A stretch of 64,000 bases of DNA from Welwitschia mirabilis (taxonomy: Eukaryota; Gnetophyta; Gnetopsida; Welwitschiales), in NCBI GenBank assembly GCA_051453625.1, contig JBOZIK010000001.1, positions 256,123,065 through 256,187,064 on the forward strand, read 5' to 3'. A program made the position numbers and the translations under genes. The notes beneath the pieces were generated by a model, which was not told the origin of the DNA, did not search any database, and saw only the letters and a program-made list of their open reading frames with translations. This document shows positions 10,301-20,435 of this stretch, one piece after another (the stretch's first letter is position 1; each line of letters begins with the position of its first letter).

Positions 10301-10439
10301 GTTACATCTGATCTATCTGACTTTCTTTAAACATCCTTAACCAATGATCCATACTTCAAGGACATATATCCATAGGTCCAAGAAGAAAAAGAATTAGATA
10401 CATACATTCTCTCATAAGATGAATACTTTCTAAAAGAAC

Positions 10440-11250
10440 GGCGCTTGTTCATTCCACAAGACCCTTAGAGAAGGAAGCTATTGTTTGAACTACATAAAGT
10501 TTCATATGCAAGATATCTTGGATTTGTTAGAAATTACTACCAATTGCAAAAATATTACTTTTGGCTCAGAATGAAAGCAAATTTGAAAGAATACATTCAC
10601 AATTGCCCTATGAGCTAGTAGATGAATATTGATTAGGGAAGACCCACTAGTATCCTCCAACCATTAGGAATACCATAGTGGAAATAGAAGGAAATATCCA
10701 TGGATTTCATCACTGTATTACACCTTACTAATAGGTAGCATGATGTAATTTTTTTTTGTGTAGACAGGTTAACTAAGATGATTCATTTCATTGTAGTTTG
10801 CAACTCTAATACAACCAAAGAATTATCCCTCTAGTTATACAAGAAGTTTTCAAATTACATGATGCACCATAGGTCATAGTGTTCGACTGAGATCTAAAGT
10901 TCTTATCTAAGTTTTGGCAAAGTTTCTTTAATCACTTAGGCATTAAACTCAGCTTCAACACTGCATATCACCTAGAAATAAATGGCTAGATCAAAAGAGT
11001 AAATTGTATACTAAAAGATACTCTAAGGTATAATGTAGCAGAAAGCCCAAAAAATGAGAGAACTATCTACATTTGGTAGATTTTGCTTACAACCAAATGT
11101 TCCAAACTTCTATTTGATGTTCACCATTCAAATAAATGCATGGCAGGAACTATTCTACCCCTGTTATATGGTCAGATCCTTCATAGAGATCAAAAAAGAT
11201 AGTAACTTCAGAATTAAAGATGATGGAAGAGGTAATCAATAAAATTAAGA
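10440..11250 (+). pseudogene. Element C integrase
   Basis: The piece LHKVSYARYLGF is at the place of the HHCC zinc domain, whose second half reads YFWLRMKANLKEYIHNCPM. The core follows with ISMDFITVLHLTN and VDRLTKMIHFIVV, which contains the first and part of the second catalytic region. Downstream comes SFGKVSLIT-ALNSAST, then MRELSTFGRFCLQPNVPN. The core is broken by many stops and shifts. Confidence 0.78.
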
Positions 11251-11339
11251 GATAGTTACAAGTGGCACAAGATGAATACAAGAAGTATTATGATTAAAAA
11301 CATCATACTCATGTATTCCAAGTCAGTGAATAAGTGTTG

Positions 11340-11700
11340 TTAAGAATCAAGCCATAAAGGAACCCCTTAAAAATGGGGAAGTATAGCAAGTTAGCATCAC
11401 AGTTCTGTGTTCTAATCAAGATCATTGAAAGCTTAGGAGATCTAGCATATAAACTAGAACTTCCTGCATAGATGTTCCAAATACATCCATTTTTCATGTG
11501 AGCACAATAAAACTATACCATGAAGATAGAAACTAGGACTACATCTTGAACTGATATACATTATACTCAAACCAAACCTGACTTTCACTGTCTAACTAGA
11601 AAAATTCCTAAGTACCAAATCTAGGTAATTAAGAAATAAAAGTATAAATGAACTACTTATTTAATGGACCCACTATAACTAACTAACATGGAAAAATAGG
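11340..11700 (+). pseudogene. Element C integrase C-terminal (GPY/F-like) region
   Basis: KYSKLASQFCVLIKIIESLG followed by DLAYKLELPA is the C-terminal integrase module that in this family reads like 'PRYYGPF.I..R.G..AYKL.LP'. About 100 bases later comes KYQI-VIKK-KYK, which may be the start of a chromodomain, but this part is too decayed to be sure. Confidence 0.55.
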
Positions 11701-11906
11701 GAATACATGTAGGAGACTTTTATAGAATTTTTAATAAAGCCTAATATATCATTTTATTTTACATTATCAATGTATTTATTAATGAATGATATCTTCCCTT
11801 TTCCATTATGTTTTGTAGACCATATATAAAATAATTCAGAGGATAATGGCTTTAGAAACAATGCAACAAGAGGAGAGATCATACTCAAGGACAAGCACGA
11901 TTCCTA

Positions 11907-11918
11907 AGGGGGAGGGAA
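11907..11918 (+). promoter_or_regulatory. Element C polypurine tract
   Basis: AAGGGGGAGGGA lies directly before the TG of the 3' LTR. This is the usual plus-strand primer of Ty3/gypsy elements. Confidence 0.85.
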
Positions 11919-12334
11919 TGTAATCTTCCAAATTCATTAATTATGTAGTAAATTGTATTAAGTGCTAAATGATCATAATTAATAGAGATATGAATGGGTA
12001 TGATCCAAGTATGAAAAGATGTATCCCTTCATTATGTAATATAAGCCTATAGCGTTAAGTGGGGGTGGATAGATTGGGTGGATGTAACTGACAACAACCT
12101 TGGCTAATCTTCAAGGATCCCAAGAGGAGGACTCAAGTCGTAGTCCACGTCTTTATCTTTTACCACTAGTCTAAAGCTGTTGGCTAATGAATAGGAATGT
12201 AATCTATTGCTATCATTAATAAAATCTACATTTTTTTTAGATTATTCCTTATTATTCTTATTCGTCCTAGCATATTATTTTATATATTTCTTTTTATGAA
12301 AAGTAATCTAAAATTAATAAAATAGGACATTACA
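11919..12334 (+). repeat. Element C 3' LTR (416 bp)
   Basis: Starts TGTAATCTTCC and ends GACATTACA, with TGTAAT/ATTACA inverted ends. It pairs with the LTR at 3576-4747. The two differ at many positions, so the insertion is old. Confidence 0.92.
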
Positions 12335-12339
12335 ATCAT
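12335..12339. repeat. Target-site duplication of element C, right copy (ATCAT)
   Basis: Second copy of the 5 bp at 3571-3575. Beyond it the gag gene of element A resumes. Confidence 0.85.
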
Positions 12340-13198
12340 TTAATTGTATTTTTATAATGTTGTTATAAAATCCTTAATTACATTTCTTGGTTCTTTTTTT
12401 GTTTTCACTTTCTCCTTTTCTTGTTCCACTTCTTTGAGATCTTTTATAATTTGGCCTATAGTACGATTTTATTTATATGTTGGTTTAGGCCATGTTTAAC
12501 TTACTTTCACTAATTCTTCCAACAACCTCCATGCATTTTCTAATGTGAGATTCATTAAATTTCCACCACATAAAAAATCTATAAGTTATTTAGTTGGGCT
12601 ATTTAGTTCACTATAAAAATAGTTTATTAATTCTTCTTAAGTGAATGCATCAATGGGATTAAAATGAATTGCAATGAAAAATTATTCATAAGTAGTGGCA
12701 TAATCTTCATTAGGTTTTCGTTGGAAACTTGTTACCTCTTTTTTTTTTCCTTTTTTTTTTACTTATTGTTGTTTCACTCATATTTTTGTAAAGGCTTCTT
12801 GAACTTAGCTCCATGTTTTTAAGCTTTTATGTAGGATAGTTCTTAACCATAAGTTCTCCTTTCCTTTTAATGTGATGGGAAAGATAACCATGTAAGTATG
12901 ATTAATAATTCATTTTTTACTATTTCCGAAGTAAGAACAAATTTTTCGATGTTGGTTATATATTGAAGGGGTCTTCATCATTTTCTCCATTAAAAATAGG
13001 ATATGTATTTAGATTTCTTAACTTGATATCATTACCAAGATGTAGTTCAAAATAATTTTGGATTTCAAACTTTTTGTTTGCAATTAGTACTTTAAGAGTG
13101 ATAGTAAAATTTGGATTAGTAGAGGTTCCTATCATGATAGAGGGATTACGTGAAGCTACTTGTTTTTGTTTTTGTATAGAATTCGACATTGCAATCAA
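12340..13198 (-). pseudogene. Element A: N-terminal and central gag
   Basis: The minus strand opens with an 80-codon frame from 13198 that contains FELHLGNDIKLRN and YPIFNGENDEDPFN, the N-terminal gag wording of Athila-type elements. With frameshifts the reading later gives LIDFLCGGNLMNLT followed by LENAWRLLEELV, equivalent to the family's 'A-G-G-x-L-M-N-x-T ... A-x-x-L-L-E-x-L' segment. It ends at the element C insertion. The zinc knuckle is on the other side, at 3486-3527. Confidence 0.82.
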
Positions 13199-13843
13199 AC
13201 TATTTCTTCTAAGCTTTATTTTTAAAAATTTTCTTTGAAAAAATTAGATTTAGAAATAATAAATGCAGAAAAATCTTCTTGCTCAATTCTTAAAATATTT
13301 TTCATACCTAGGGTGTGTGTACCTAAGTTTAGTTCATAGTTAATCAAAACTTCTCAGAGTTTTCTTCGATTAGCAGCTACTTTCTTTGATACTTCATCTT
13401 TTTGCTAAAGTTTATCATGTCCTAACATGCTCAATTCTATTTCTGTAGACATCATCTTAATGGTCATATGGACGATGTACTTGGATGATAGAAGATACAA
13501 AAACTCCAAAAACAAAAAACTTAAAAAAAAACAAAATTGTGAAATAACATAGAATAAGAACTGACAGTCATCCTTTAAGTCATCTAAATGATAAAGGGGA
13601 TAATAGGAAAAACCCTAGTTCTTATGTAAATAAGAAAAAAACTAGTATTATAGGCCATCATCACCATATATCATCTTAACGACAAGAGAGATGACAAGGT
13701 GTTATTTTTTAAATGCAAATCAGAAAATGTAAAAAGAAAGACCTATGGTTCTACTATAAAACAATGCTACTAGAGATAAATACTTGAACCAAAATCTAAA
13801 CTACTTATCTGAGCAATGATAATACTTAAACTCCAAGTAGCCT
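13199..13843 (-). other. Element A untranslated leader
   Basis: Between the primer-binding site and the gag start on the minus strand. Pyrimidine- and AT-rich, with no open frame of note. Confidence 0.6.
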
Positions 13844-13862
13844 TCCTTGACAACGATACCAA
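13844..13862 (-). promoter_or_regulatory. Element A primer-binding site (tRNA-Asp-like)
   Basis: The minus strand reads TTGGTATCGTTGTCAAGGA two bases after the LTR end. It is a decayed form of the TTGGCGCCGTTGCCGGGGA site used by Athila/Tat elements; the differences are mostly C to T and G to A. Confidence 0.75.
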
Positions 13863-13864
13863 GA

Positions 13865-15098
13865 TGTTGTAGTATATATTTATCCAATATTATGTCCTTA
13901 GTCAAATCCTGTCAATCACAAATACAACATACTAATATAGACAAGAGTGGACCTGAGTGTCATAATTCTGTCAAAGGCACAGATGAGAAGAAATAGAATT
14001 GATATCAAATGAAATATTAATGTACTTCCTAAGTAAGTATAATAAAATAACAATGCAAAGTAAATAATGCAAATAAACATACTATGCAAATGACATGTAA
14101 GACTAATCTAAATGCAACATCTATTTGATTAGCAAACTAACCTATCACAAAGATCAGTCCTAGATAATCTAGATTATTCAAGGAAAGTTGTCACCAGATC
14201 ATGACCAACCTAAGCTATTAGGTGCATCAAGGAAAATATGAAAACAATGTAAAGTTAATCTAGGAAATGAAATGCAATGCACCTAACTACCAGTATCAAC
14301 CTTAACAATGGTTGCCTTTGTGATCTATATCATAGATGAACCTATCATGGAATCATAAGTAATATAAACCATAAGAGATATGCACATAACAAAAAAGTAT
14401 AAAAAGAAAAATAGATTTTTGATTAGATTTTTAATTAATTTAAATCAACATTCATGTTAACAGCCCAACACTAAGGAAGACGTGTCTCTACAACTACAAA
14501 AATGAATCTCCTATCCTTCAATCTCCTATCACAAGGATTTCTAGTATAAAAAAAGATAAAGTTAGAGTTAAGAACAAAGGAGGTATTTGTTACAAATAAA
14601 AAATCTAAAAACAACAAATACTAATAGACATAATAAAACCTAAATGATTGTGAAAGAAGGCGCATGATACATGGCAATAGTTTGGTGAAGTTTGGTGAAC
14701 AGTTATTTTTAGGTGTCATCTTAATGATCATCAGGACATCATAGGAGATGATGCCACATCCTACAGGATCCTCATTAGCCACTAGATTGATCCAGTAAAT
14801 GTTCTAGTTAGCATAAGCTTTTCTTTCATCTGTACAGTCGTCCAAACGATAAGGTGGCTGATGGAATTTGTAAAGATGTTTCTTATGTCAGATCATCCTA
14901 TTTGATTACAAAATTTCTACTTTATATAGGAAGTACTTCAATTTGCCTTAAATGCTATCAAATGTAATGAAGATTGCATGTTTTTATGATATTTGCCTTA
15001 GCTCTCCATTATCGTTGAAACTTAGCATAAACCTACTCAATGTCCTAAAAAACTTCTCAAAATACCCTATCAAATACATACACTTTGGCAGTGCAACA
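13865..15098 (-). repeat. Element A 5' LTR (about 1234 bp)
   Basis: On the minus strand it starts TGTTGCACTGCC at 15098 and ends ACTACAACA at 13865, giving TGTTG/CAACA inverted ends. The inner end is fixed by the primer-binding site; the outer end is inferred from the inverted ends, since the partner LTR is outside the window. A TATATAAA box for transcription on the minus strand lies near 14933. Confidence 0.6.
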
Positions 15099-15169
15099 AC
15101 CAGAAGAATTACTAGAAAGTAAAATACTAAATTGAAACTAAATAACTAAAAAGAAATCCTAACAATTTA

Positions 15170-15370
15170 AAAAAAGAAAAAGAAATAAAATAAAAGGGTA
15201 CTAGAATGGGACTAGTATAAAAGAAAACCTGAGCATAGAAAAAGAAAAAGAAATAAAATAAAAGGACATTGAAATAGGACTAGTATAAAAGAAAATATAA
15301 AAAGTAAAATAAAAATAAAAGAAAAGAATAAAAAATAAAAACAATAAAAATGAAAATAAATGTACATGTC
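15170..15370 (-). repeat. Element B leader with duplicated pyrimidine-rich block
   Basis: On the plus strand the purine block AAAAAGAAAAAGAAATAAAA followed by TAAAAGG and ACTAGTATAAAAGAAAA occurs at 15173 and again at 15239, a direct repeat of about 66 bp. The leaders of elements 1 (43250-43480) and 2 (52570-52720) have similar pyrimidine blocks with CTGGTCC/TTCTAGTG units just after the primer site. Confidence 0.7.
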
Positions 15371-15392
15371 CCATGATAGCTACCATGTCATT

Positions 15393-15410
15393 ATGCTCGG
15401 CAACAGTGTT
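15393..15410 (-). promoter_or_regulatory. Element B primer-binding site (tRNA-Asp-like)
   Basis: The minus strand reads AACACTGTTGCCGAGCAT next to the LTR end. It corresponds to GACACCATTGTTGGGGAT in element 1 and GGCATTGTTGCCAAGGAT in element 2. Confidence 0.7.
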
Positions 15411-15417
15411 ACAACAC

Positions 15418-16780
15418 TATTCTTCATTAAATTTGACCATACTTATAGCTATTATTAATGTATGATAATGTGTAAAATCGTCCTAGGAATACAAATCTTA
15501 TGTAACCAAGTTCAACATTTATCAAATAAACTAGGACTTTTTTTTGTAGTATAATCCCACTATCATTCTTCCCAAGAGATAAATGTAGTAACATAAAATA
15601 GGAAAACTAACATAAACCACTTCTATAACTATCATAGAATGATTCCTTGAAACAACAGCAATAGAAATAGATGAGTTGGTAATCAGCATTATGAGCTAGG
15701 AAATAATCATAACCATAACAACCAACATGAACATCTCTTATAATGGCTAAAATTTATAATAATTATAGACTTGCTTAAATATAAATCTAAACATGTAATC
15801 AATAAATCTTAAGCTCTTACAAAGTTTTTAGATTTCTTAAGCTCTCATAGCTCACTTGATAAGCAAGCTAAGTGGGATTTTCAATCCCAAAGAACATCAA
15901 ATGAAAGCAATCAAAGAAGCAAGATTACTTTAAAACTTCACTTGAAATGGTAAATGCTTAAAGAAGTTTAAATATATTCAAGCATAATAAGTGTGAATAA
16001 TTATACACACTTGATATCAAGAAATTAAATTGATAATAAAAATCATTAATAATATTCTTACTTAAATAAATTCAACCCTATTCAAGCATAACAAGTATGG
16101 AAAAGTATATACACTTAATATGAAGAAATTAGATTAAGAATAAAACCAAATTTTATTACATGAAATGAGTAAATCTATATCAAAGAAAGATAGAAATCAC
16201 TATAAGAAAGTGTTATGCTAGCCTTGGAGAGCTAGCTCATTTCATAATGGATAACTTAGAAGTTAGACATGATATGAGCTTTCACAATGTTCTGTAAAAA
16301 TTAGTTATGAAGAAACAATGCTTAACTGCTTAACTAACCAACTCTACAACTTTCCAACAACTCTAAAACTGAGTTAAAATTGGCCTTTTATATGTTGAAG
16401 CGAGGGTTAAGATTAGGGTTTCTAAATATTAGTGTAAAATTGGGCCTCCTCCACTCCAGTTATCAATAGGTCTAGCTCAGTCAGTGATTAGAGACAATCC
16501 CATAACCTTAGTTTGAAGACCTTTAGTATAAAGAAACTCATGTTACCATTAAGTCTATCAATGTCACTGGCTTCTTTAGGATCTTCATGTTCAACTTCTA
16601 CCGCAATGCTCCAAATCCTGCTAGAAACTTGTGAAATGATAGTGTGAAAGCCAAATATCAGTAAAACTAGATTTAGACAGTCCTAAGTATGATAAATGCA
16701 TAAAATCATGATAAAGATAAATGATTGTACTAAGATTACCAAAATAACTTGATGTAAATGTTAATTTTTACATGTTAATA
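15418..16780 (-). repeat. Element B 5' LTR (about 1363 bp), same family as element 1 LTR
   Basis: On the minus strand the last 200 bases contain ACTACAAAAAAAAGTCCTAG, GTAAGATTTGTAT-like and ATCATACATTAATAATAG blocks, found in the same order at 43060-43165 in element 1. The start TATTAACATGTAAAAATTAA matches TAATAACATGCAAAAATTTA at 41923. A minus-strand ATATAAAAGG TATA box is near 16388. Middle parts have diverged strongly. Confidence 0.72.
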
Positions 16781-18350
16781 CTAAACTCAAACAAGGAGCT
16801 ATCCCTATTTTAAATTATCTAATTTTATTAAAAAATAGAATTAAAATAGGAAAAGAAAAAAACCCTTTAGAAGTTAAGTAAGAAATAAATCAAATAAAAA
16901 ATTTTATAAAATCTTATACTAAAGAAAATAGAGTTTGTGAAATCCTATTAAAGGATAAGGAAAACGAAGCATAAAATATTTTAACCCCATAAGGCAAAAC
17001 TTTTATATGTCTTTAATAACTTTTAAACTTCGATTTTGAAATTTATGGAACATCATTCTACATTCCAGGTCAATGTGAAAAGACCTTTAAAGAAAAGTAG
17101 CAACATTGCAACTAAGGCTTCCAAGAAAATCTAAAGTACCTGAGTTGTTGCAAAGATGAGACAAAAGAAATATAATAATCAAAATGATAATTTAATTTCT
17201 TTTCTAAAGGATGACCAGGAAACCTTATTAAACTTAGATCCTAAATTTAATGAAGAATAGGGTAAAGCATTCAAAACATTTTCCAAAGAACAATCATCAA
17301 AAGTATCTAAGAAAACTAAGAATGGCTCCTTCCCAAAGGAATAGATTTAGTTTTGTTTGTTGTAAGTATTTTCAGCAATTTTGTTAGGTGTATATCCAAA
17401 TTTTGTAAATAAATTTTACAAACATTTTTAATTTTCATGAGGGTATTGAAAAGCTAAAGGGTGTAAAAAAATGATGAACTTAATTGTTCATAATATTTCA
17501 TTGTTTTATGGTTAATCTTAAGCTAAAAAATTAATGAATATATAGTTTATGATTAAATGAATGTGTATATTTTATGCTGGCATTTGGATGCAAAACCTTA
17601 CACTAAAACTGACACATGATAAGCGAGGAGAAAATGCAAAAAAGGAGAAGTTATGTAACTTTTTAATCATTTGAAATATGTATAAATACATTAGAATCTG
17701 CTATAATTAGGGGATCACATTTTATAGTGAAAATTGTGCATATCTTTATCTATTCAACCTATTGTGGATATGTTAGAAATAACAGATAGCTATTATTTTG
17801 AGAAAAATCAATGTTATCAAATTTAGGTATAGTTATTGATGATACAGTTAACTAAGTTCATCTTCATCATTCTTATCATGAAATTTCTTACATATGTTTT
17901 CACTAATGACACATAACCTTGTTTATTATCAAGTCATATCCTTTAATAAAGAACAATTTCTTGAACATTAACACTTTCTATTACTTTCTTGTTCATACAA
18001 GTTTTTATCCATGAAATTATACTTAAGTGAGCCTATGATTAGATAGATTCTTTAATGCTTATATTAGTTAACTTTACTTGATACAAACAAAGAAAGGGAT
18101 TAGATACTTAGGTTTAGTTCCAAGGAATCTTTCTTTGGAATTAGTACCTTTGTTTATTTCATTAATATGTTTTTGCCTTTGGTTAATACGCTAAACATAA
18201 TCTTGTGAATAGAATTGTAAATATTTCTTTTATATTATTGCTAAACTTTGAATCTTAAAATTTTCCTATTTTAGCATACTTTGTTTAAGTAGATATTAAG
18301 TTTTACTTAATTTTAATAAATAAATTGAACACACTACTTTCCATTACTAT
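16781..18350. other. Unassigned AT-rich stretch
   Basis: No open frame above 60 codons and no domain recognised. Short coding-like scraps near 17200-17340 (Lys/Ser-rich) could be old transposon sequence. The flank of element B begins here. Confidence 0.6.
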
Positions 18351-18354
18351 GTAT

Positions 18355-18745
18355 TTCATCCTTAAAAGAAGATGACCTTATCACCTCTAAATGTTGATAT
18401 ATTTTGTATTTTTTTTTTTGTCATCATGCACATAGTTACTATCAAACTCCCAAGGTTTACCAAGTAATAGATGACTTGCATCCATAATAAAAAAACATAA
18501 TTCTTCATGTTATTATGGGAGTTACAAATTCTAAAATTAACAAGACATTGTTTAATAATTGAAATAAGAGATCCATTTTGTAGCCATGGTATGTGATAAG
18601 AATTTGGATAAGGACTAACTTCTAAATGCAATTTATCTATCATTTCTAGAGAAACCAAATTATAAAAGTAGTCACTATTACTAATACTATTACATACCTT
18701 ATTCTTGCATTTACATTTTGTCCTAAAGATTTAATTCCTTTGAGG
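18355..18745 (-). pseudogene. Element D: Ty3/gypsy aspartic protease fragment
   Basis: The minus strand reads KCKNKVCNSISNSDYFYNLV then SLEMIDKLHLEVSPYPNSYH, IPWLQNGS and KQCLVNFRI. After a frameshift come GSL(I/N)VTMC-like residues and a C-terminal ISTFRGDKVIFF. This is the gypsy protease whose usual form has C-D-V-I-I-D-S-G-S, N-L-V-S, H-P-x-P-Y, W-L and G-R-P-W. Here the D-S-G has become N-S-D, so the active site is lost. RT should lie to the left (below 18350) but none was recognised. Confidence 0.75.
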
Positions 18746-19560
18746 TGGATTAGTAGATAGAGTAAAATATTGCATAAAGTCTTCTAAGTTGTCCCCTTCC
18801 CTTGCTATTACTTTAATTATTGTCTTGTTTACTTTCTCACTTGAGTTTATTTTTCATGCACTATTTTCATACAATTCTCTTTTAGTTTTGTAAATCTAAA
18901 CTCATATATTTTATAGCCTATTTTATCATAATTCTAGTAAGCAATTGATTTACCCACATATCTTACCATCAAGACAGTTACCTTCTTTTTCCTTTTTTTA
19001 ATGATATAGCATGTTTTGTGATCAGCTTTGGCCCTTATCTTACTCTAAAATGTTAGAGAAAAAACCTAGAAACTTCATTTTTAATAGAACATTTAATCTA
19101 AGAGCTTTAATTTCTTTGATTCAAATCCTATGATATATAGGTTGGCTTATGATTGATACTCATATATTCATGGCTTACTTGGGCATAGATTTCAACATCT
19201 TAGGTATGAATCATAAATAAGACATAGAAATTTGATGGCTAATCCTAAGGCTAGCAAGGGCTCCCAATAGGTTTTCACCCTACAAAGAAGACTAATAACC
19301 CTAGTGAGTGTGGTATTGTTTCCCTTGTATTAACTTAATTAAAAAAAATATAAAATTTATGGCCATTAATATAGATCATTATCTACACAATACCTTTTCC
19401 AAAACAACATTCTTAAGTGATAAAGCTACAAAATGCTTTGGCATATTTCCTTGTTGATTTATCTCCTTAGCAAAGATTTGATATCTTTCTCCTTAGCTCT
19501 ATGCAGTAAGATCTTGATATGGACTTGAAAATTGGATGAATTTCAATTGACAGGACTATA
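18746..19560 (-). other. Element D gag C-terminal region, decayed
   Basis: Between the gag core and the protease. No clear zinc knuckle could be read, and no other feature was seen on either strand. Confidence 0.4.
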
Positions 19561-19822
19561 TACTTGGTTCTTCATTTTTCTTTTCAAGTATTTCCACCAA
19601 CTAGCTATTGTGTCACATAAGTAAGAAAATGCTATGTGCACCTCACCTTCCTTTCCTTAGGTGTTTCTTCCTTTTGAAAGTACTTGTCAATCCTATGGAT
19701 CCAATCTTCTATCTCTTTTGGTTGCATGCTTTCCCTCACATGATTCCACGTTCAAAGGCTTTTATTATTTTATCTTTTTAATAGGCTCAAACTCAAGAAA
19801 AGTTCTTCTATATTGTTATAAT
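19561..19822 (-). pseudogene. Element D: gag core
   Basis: The minus strand reads EIEDWIHRIDKYFQKEETPK then ERKVR, followed with a frameshift by LTYVT and a W-W/K-Y-L-like segment. This matches the start of the retrotransposon gag domain (family wording 'F-L-D-W-I-x-R-V-E-x-x-F ... P-x-x-x-K-V'). The upstream part of the same gag is beyond the TRIM insertion, at 20136-20370. Confidence 0.72.
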
Positions 19823-20135
19823 TATTGGGTATGTGCTCCCCATGCCTAGCCCGATGAGTGGGTAAATATAAAGTGTTCTAATTCCACTTAAGTCATGGCT
19901 TTTGGTGTAATGGAAATGGCCCTAGCAATTAGTATCAGATTCATGGTTTTGGCTTAGTTTTGGTCTTAAATCTCCTTAGTGCCTTGTCAATTCATATGGG
20001 TAGTCCGCATGTGCATCGAGGGTGAGATTGTTGAGTACGTGTTCCCCATGCCCACCATGTCAAGTGGGTAAATATAAAGGTTTTCAGTTTCTACCTAACT
20101 CATGGCTTTTGAGGTGATGGTAATGGGCCCAATAA
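19823..20135 (+). mobile_element. TRIM: miniature LTR retrotransposon inside element D gag
   Basis: Two LTRs of about 105 bp (19823-19927 and 20029-20135) share CCCCATGCC, AGTGGGTAAATATAAAG, CTCATGGCTTTTG-like and GATGGTAATGG-like blocks. Two bases after the first LTR is TTAGTATCAGATTCATGG, a decayed tRNA-Met primer site. Directly before the second LTR is GAGGGTGAGAT, a polypurine tract. The 101 bp between has no open frame. Size, order and primer fit terminal-repeat retrotransposons in miniature, which depend on other elements. No target duplication is obvious (ATAAT against GAACT), so the exact ends may be a few bases off. Confidence 0.78.
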
Positions 20136-20370
20136 GAACTATTCATAGAGGGACTAACACAGGATTCCTCTTGCTTGGAAGTGATTCTTTTACCTCTTCC
20201 TCTTCTTATAATTCCTCTAGCATAACTGACTTTCTTTTTAAAATGTAATTTCAACCCATTGTCTACATGAGAATTTGCATCATATGTTGAATATCATTCC
20301 TGGCTTCCTCTTTCTTCACTAATCTCTTTTGCGAATGGATGGTGGTAGAATTGTTTAAAACCATCTTTCC
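20136..20370 (-). pseudogene. Element D: gag N-terminal piece
   Basis: The minus strand starts MVLNNSTTIHSQKRLVKKEE and goes on ARNDIQHMMQIL, then stops and a Lys/Glu-rich stretch. It starts about 40 bases after a primer-binding site, as expected for gag, and is cut from the gag core by the TRIM. Confidence 0.6.
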
Positions 20371-20409
20371 TACAAGTACAACACAACAAACAAACCTAAA
20401 ATAATGCTA

Positions 20410-20430
20410 CTGCGATAGCTCTAATACCAA
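20410..20430 (-). promoter_or_regulatory. Element D primer-binding site (tRNA-Met type)
   Basis: The minus strand reads TTGGTATTAGAGCTATCGCA, one base different from the initiator tRNA-Met complement over the first 13 bases. A probable LTR end (TTTACA) is five bases upstream, so the 5' LTR should occupy plus-strand positions from 20436 rightward. Its outer end could not be fixed. Confidence 0.7.
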
Positions 20431-20435
20431 GATGA

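Larger units (their letters stand above)
3576..12334 (+). mobile_element. Element C: Ty3/gypsy LTR retrotransposon carrying an antisense gene remnant, nested in element A
   Basis: The element has two LTRs (3576-4747 and 11919-12334), a 5 bp target duplication, a tRNA-Met type primer-binding site (4750-4761), a polypurine tract (11907-11918) and a plus-strand pol (about 8500-11640). It lies inside the gag gene of element A, in opposite orientation. Its 5' half is unusual. Between the primer site and the protease no gag could be read. That space holds a minus-strand multi-exon gene remnant (about 5640-7260), a TATA box for it (7508-7515) and an array of degenerate short repeats (about 7640-8420). 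Many stops in pol show it is inactive. Subtracting the spurious N run and its duplicated flank gives an element of about 8.0 kb. Confidence 0.92.
15099..16780 (-). mobile_element. Element B: 5' LTR and leader of an Athila-like element, interrupted by element A
   Basis: Minus-strand LTR (15418-16780), primer-binding site and about 300 bases of pyrimidine-rich leader are followed by the proposed outer end of element A's LTR. The LTR matches those of element 1 near both ends, so B belongs to that family in opposite orientation. The rest of B should lie to the left of the window, beyond element A. Confidence 0.7.

Noticed and set aside
11309-11497. Minus-strand 62-codon frame within element C
   Set aside because: It is antisense to the integrase C-terminal region read on the plus strand.
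15201-15386. Minus-strand Phe-rich 61-codon frame, like a membrane segment
   Set aside because: It is the pyrimidine-rich leader of element B.
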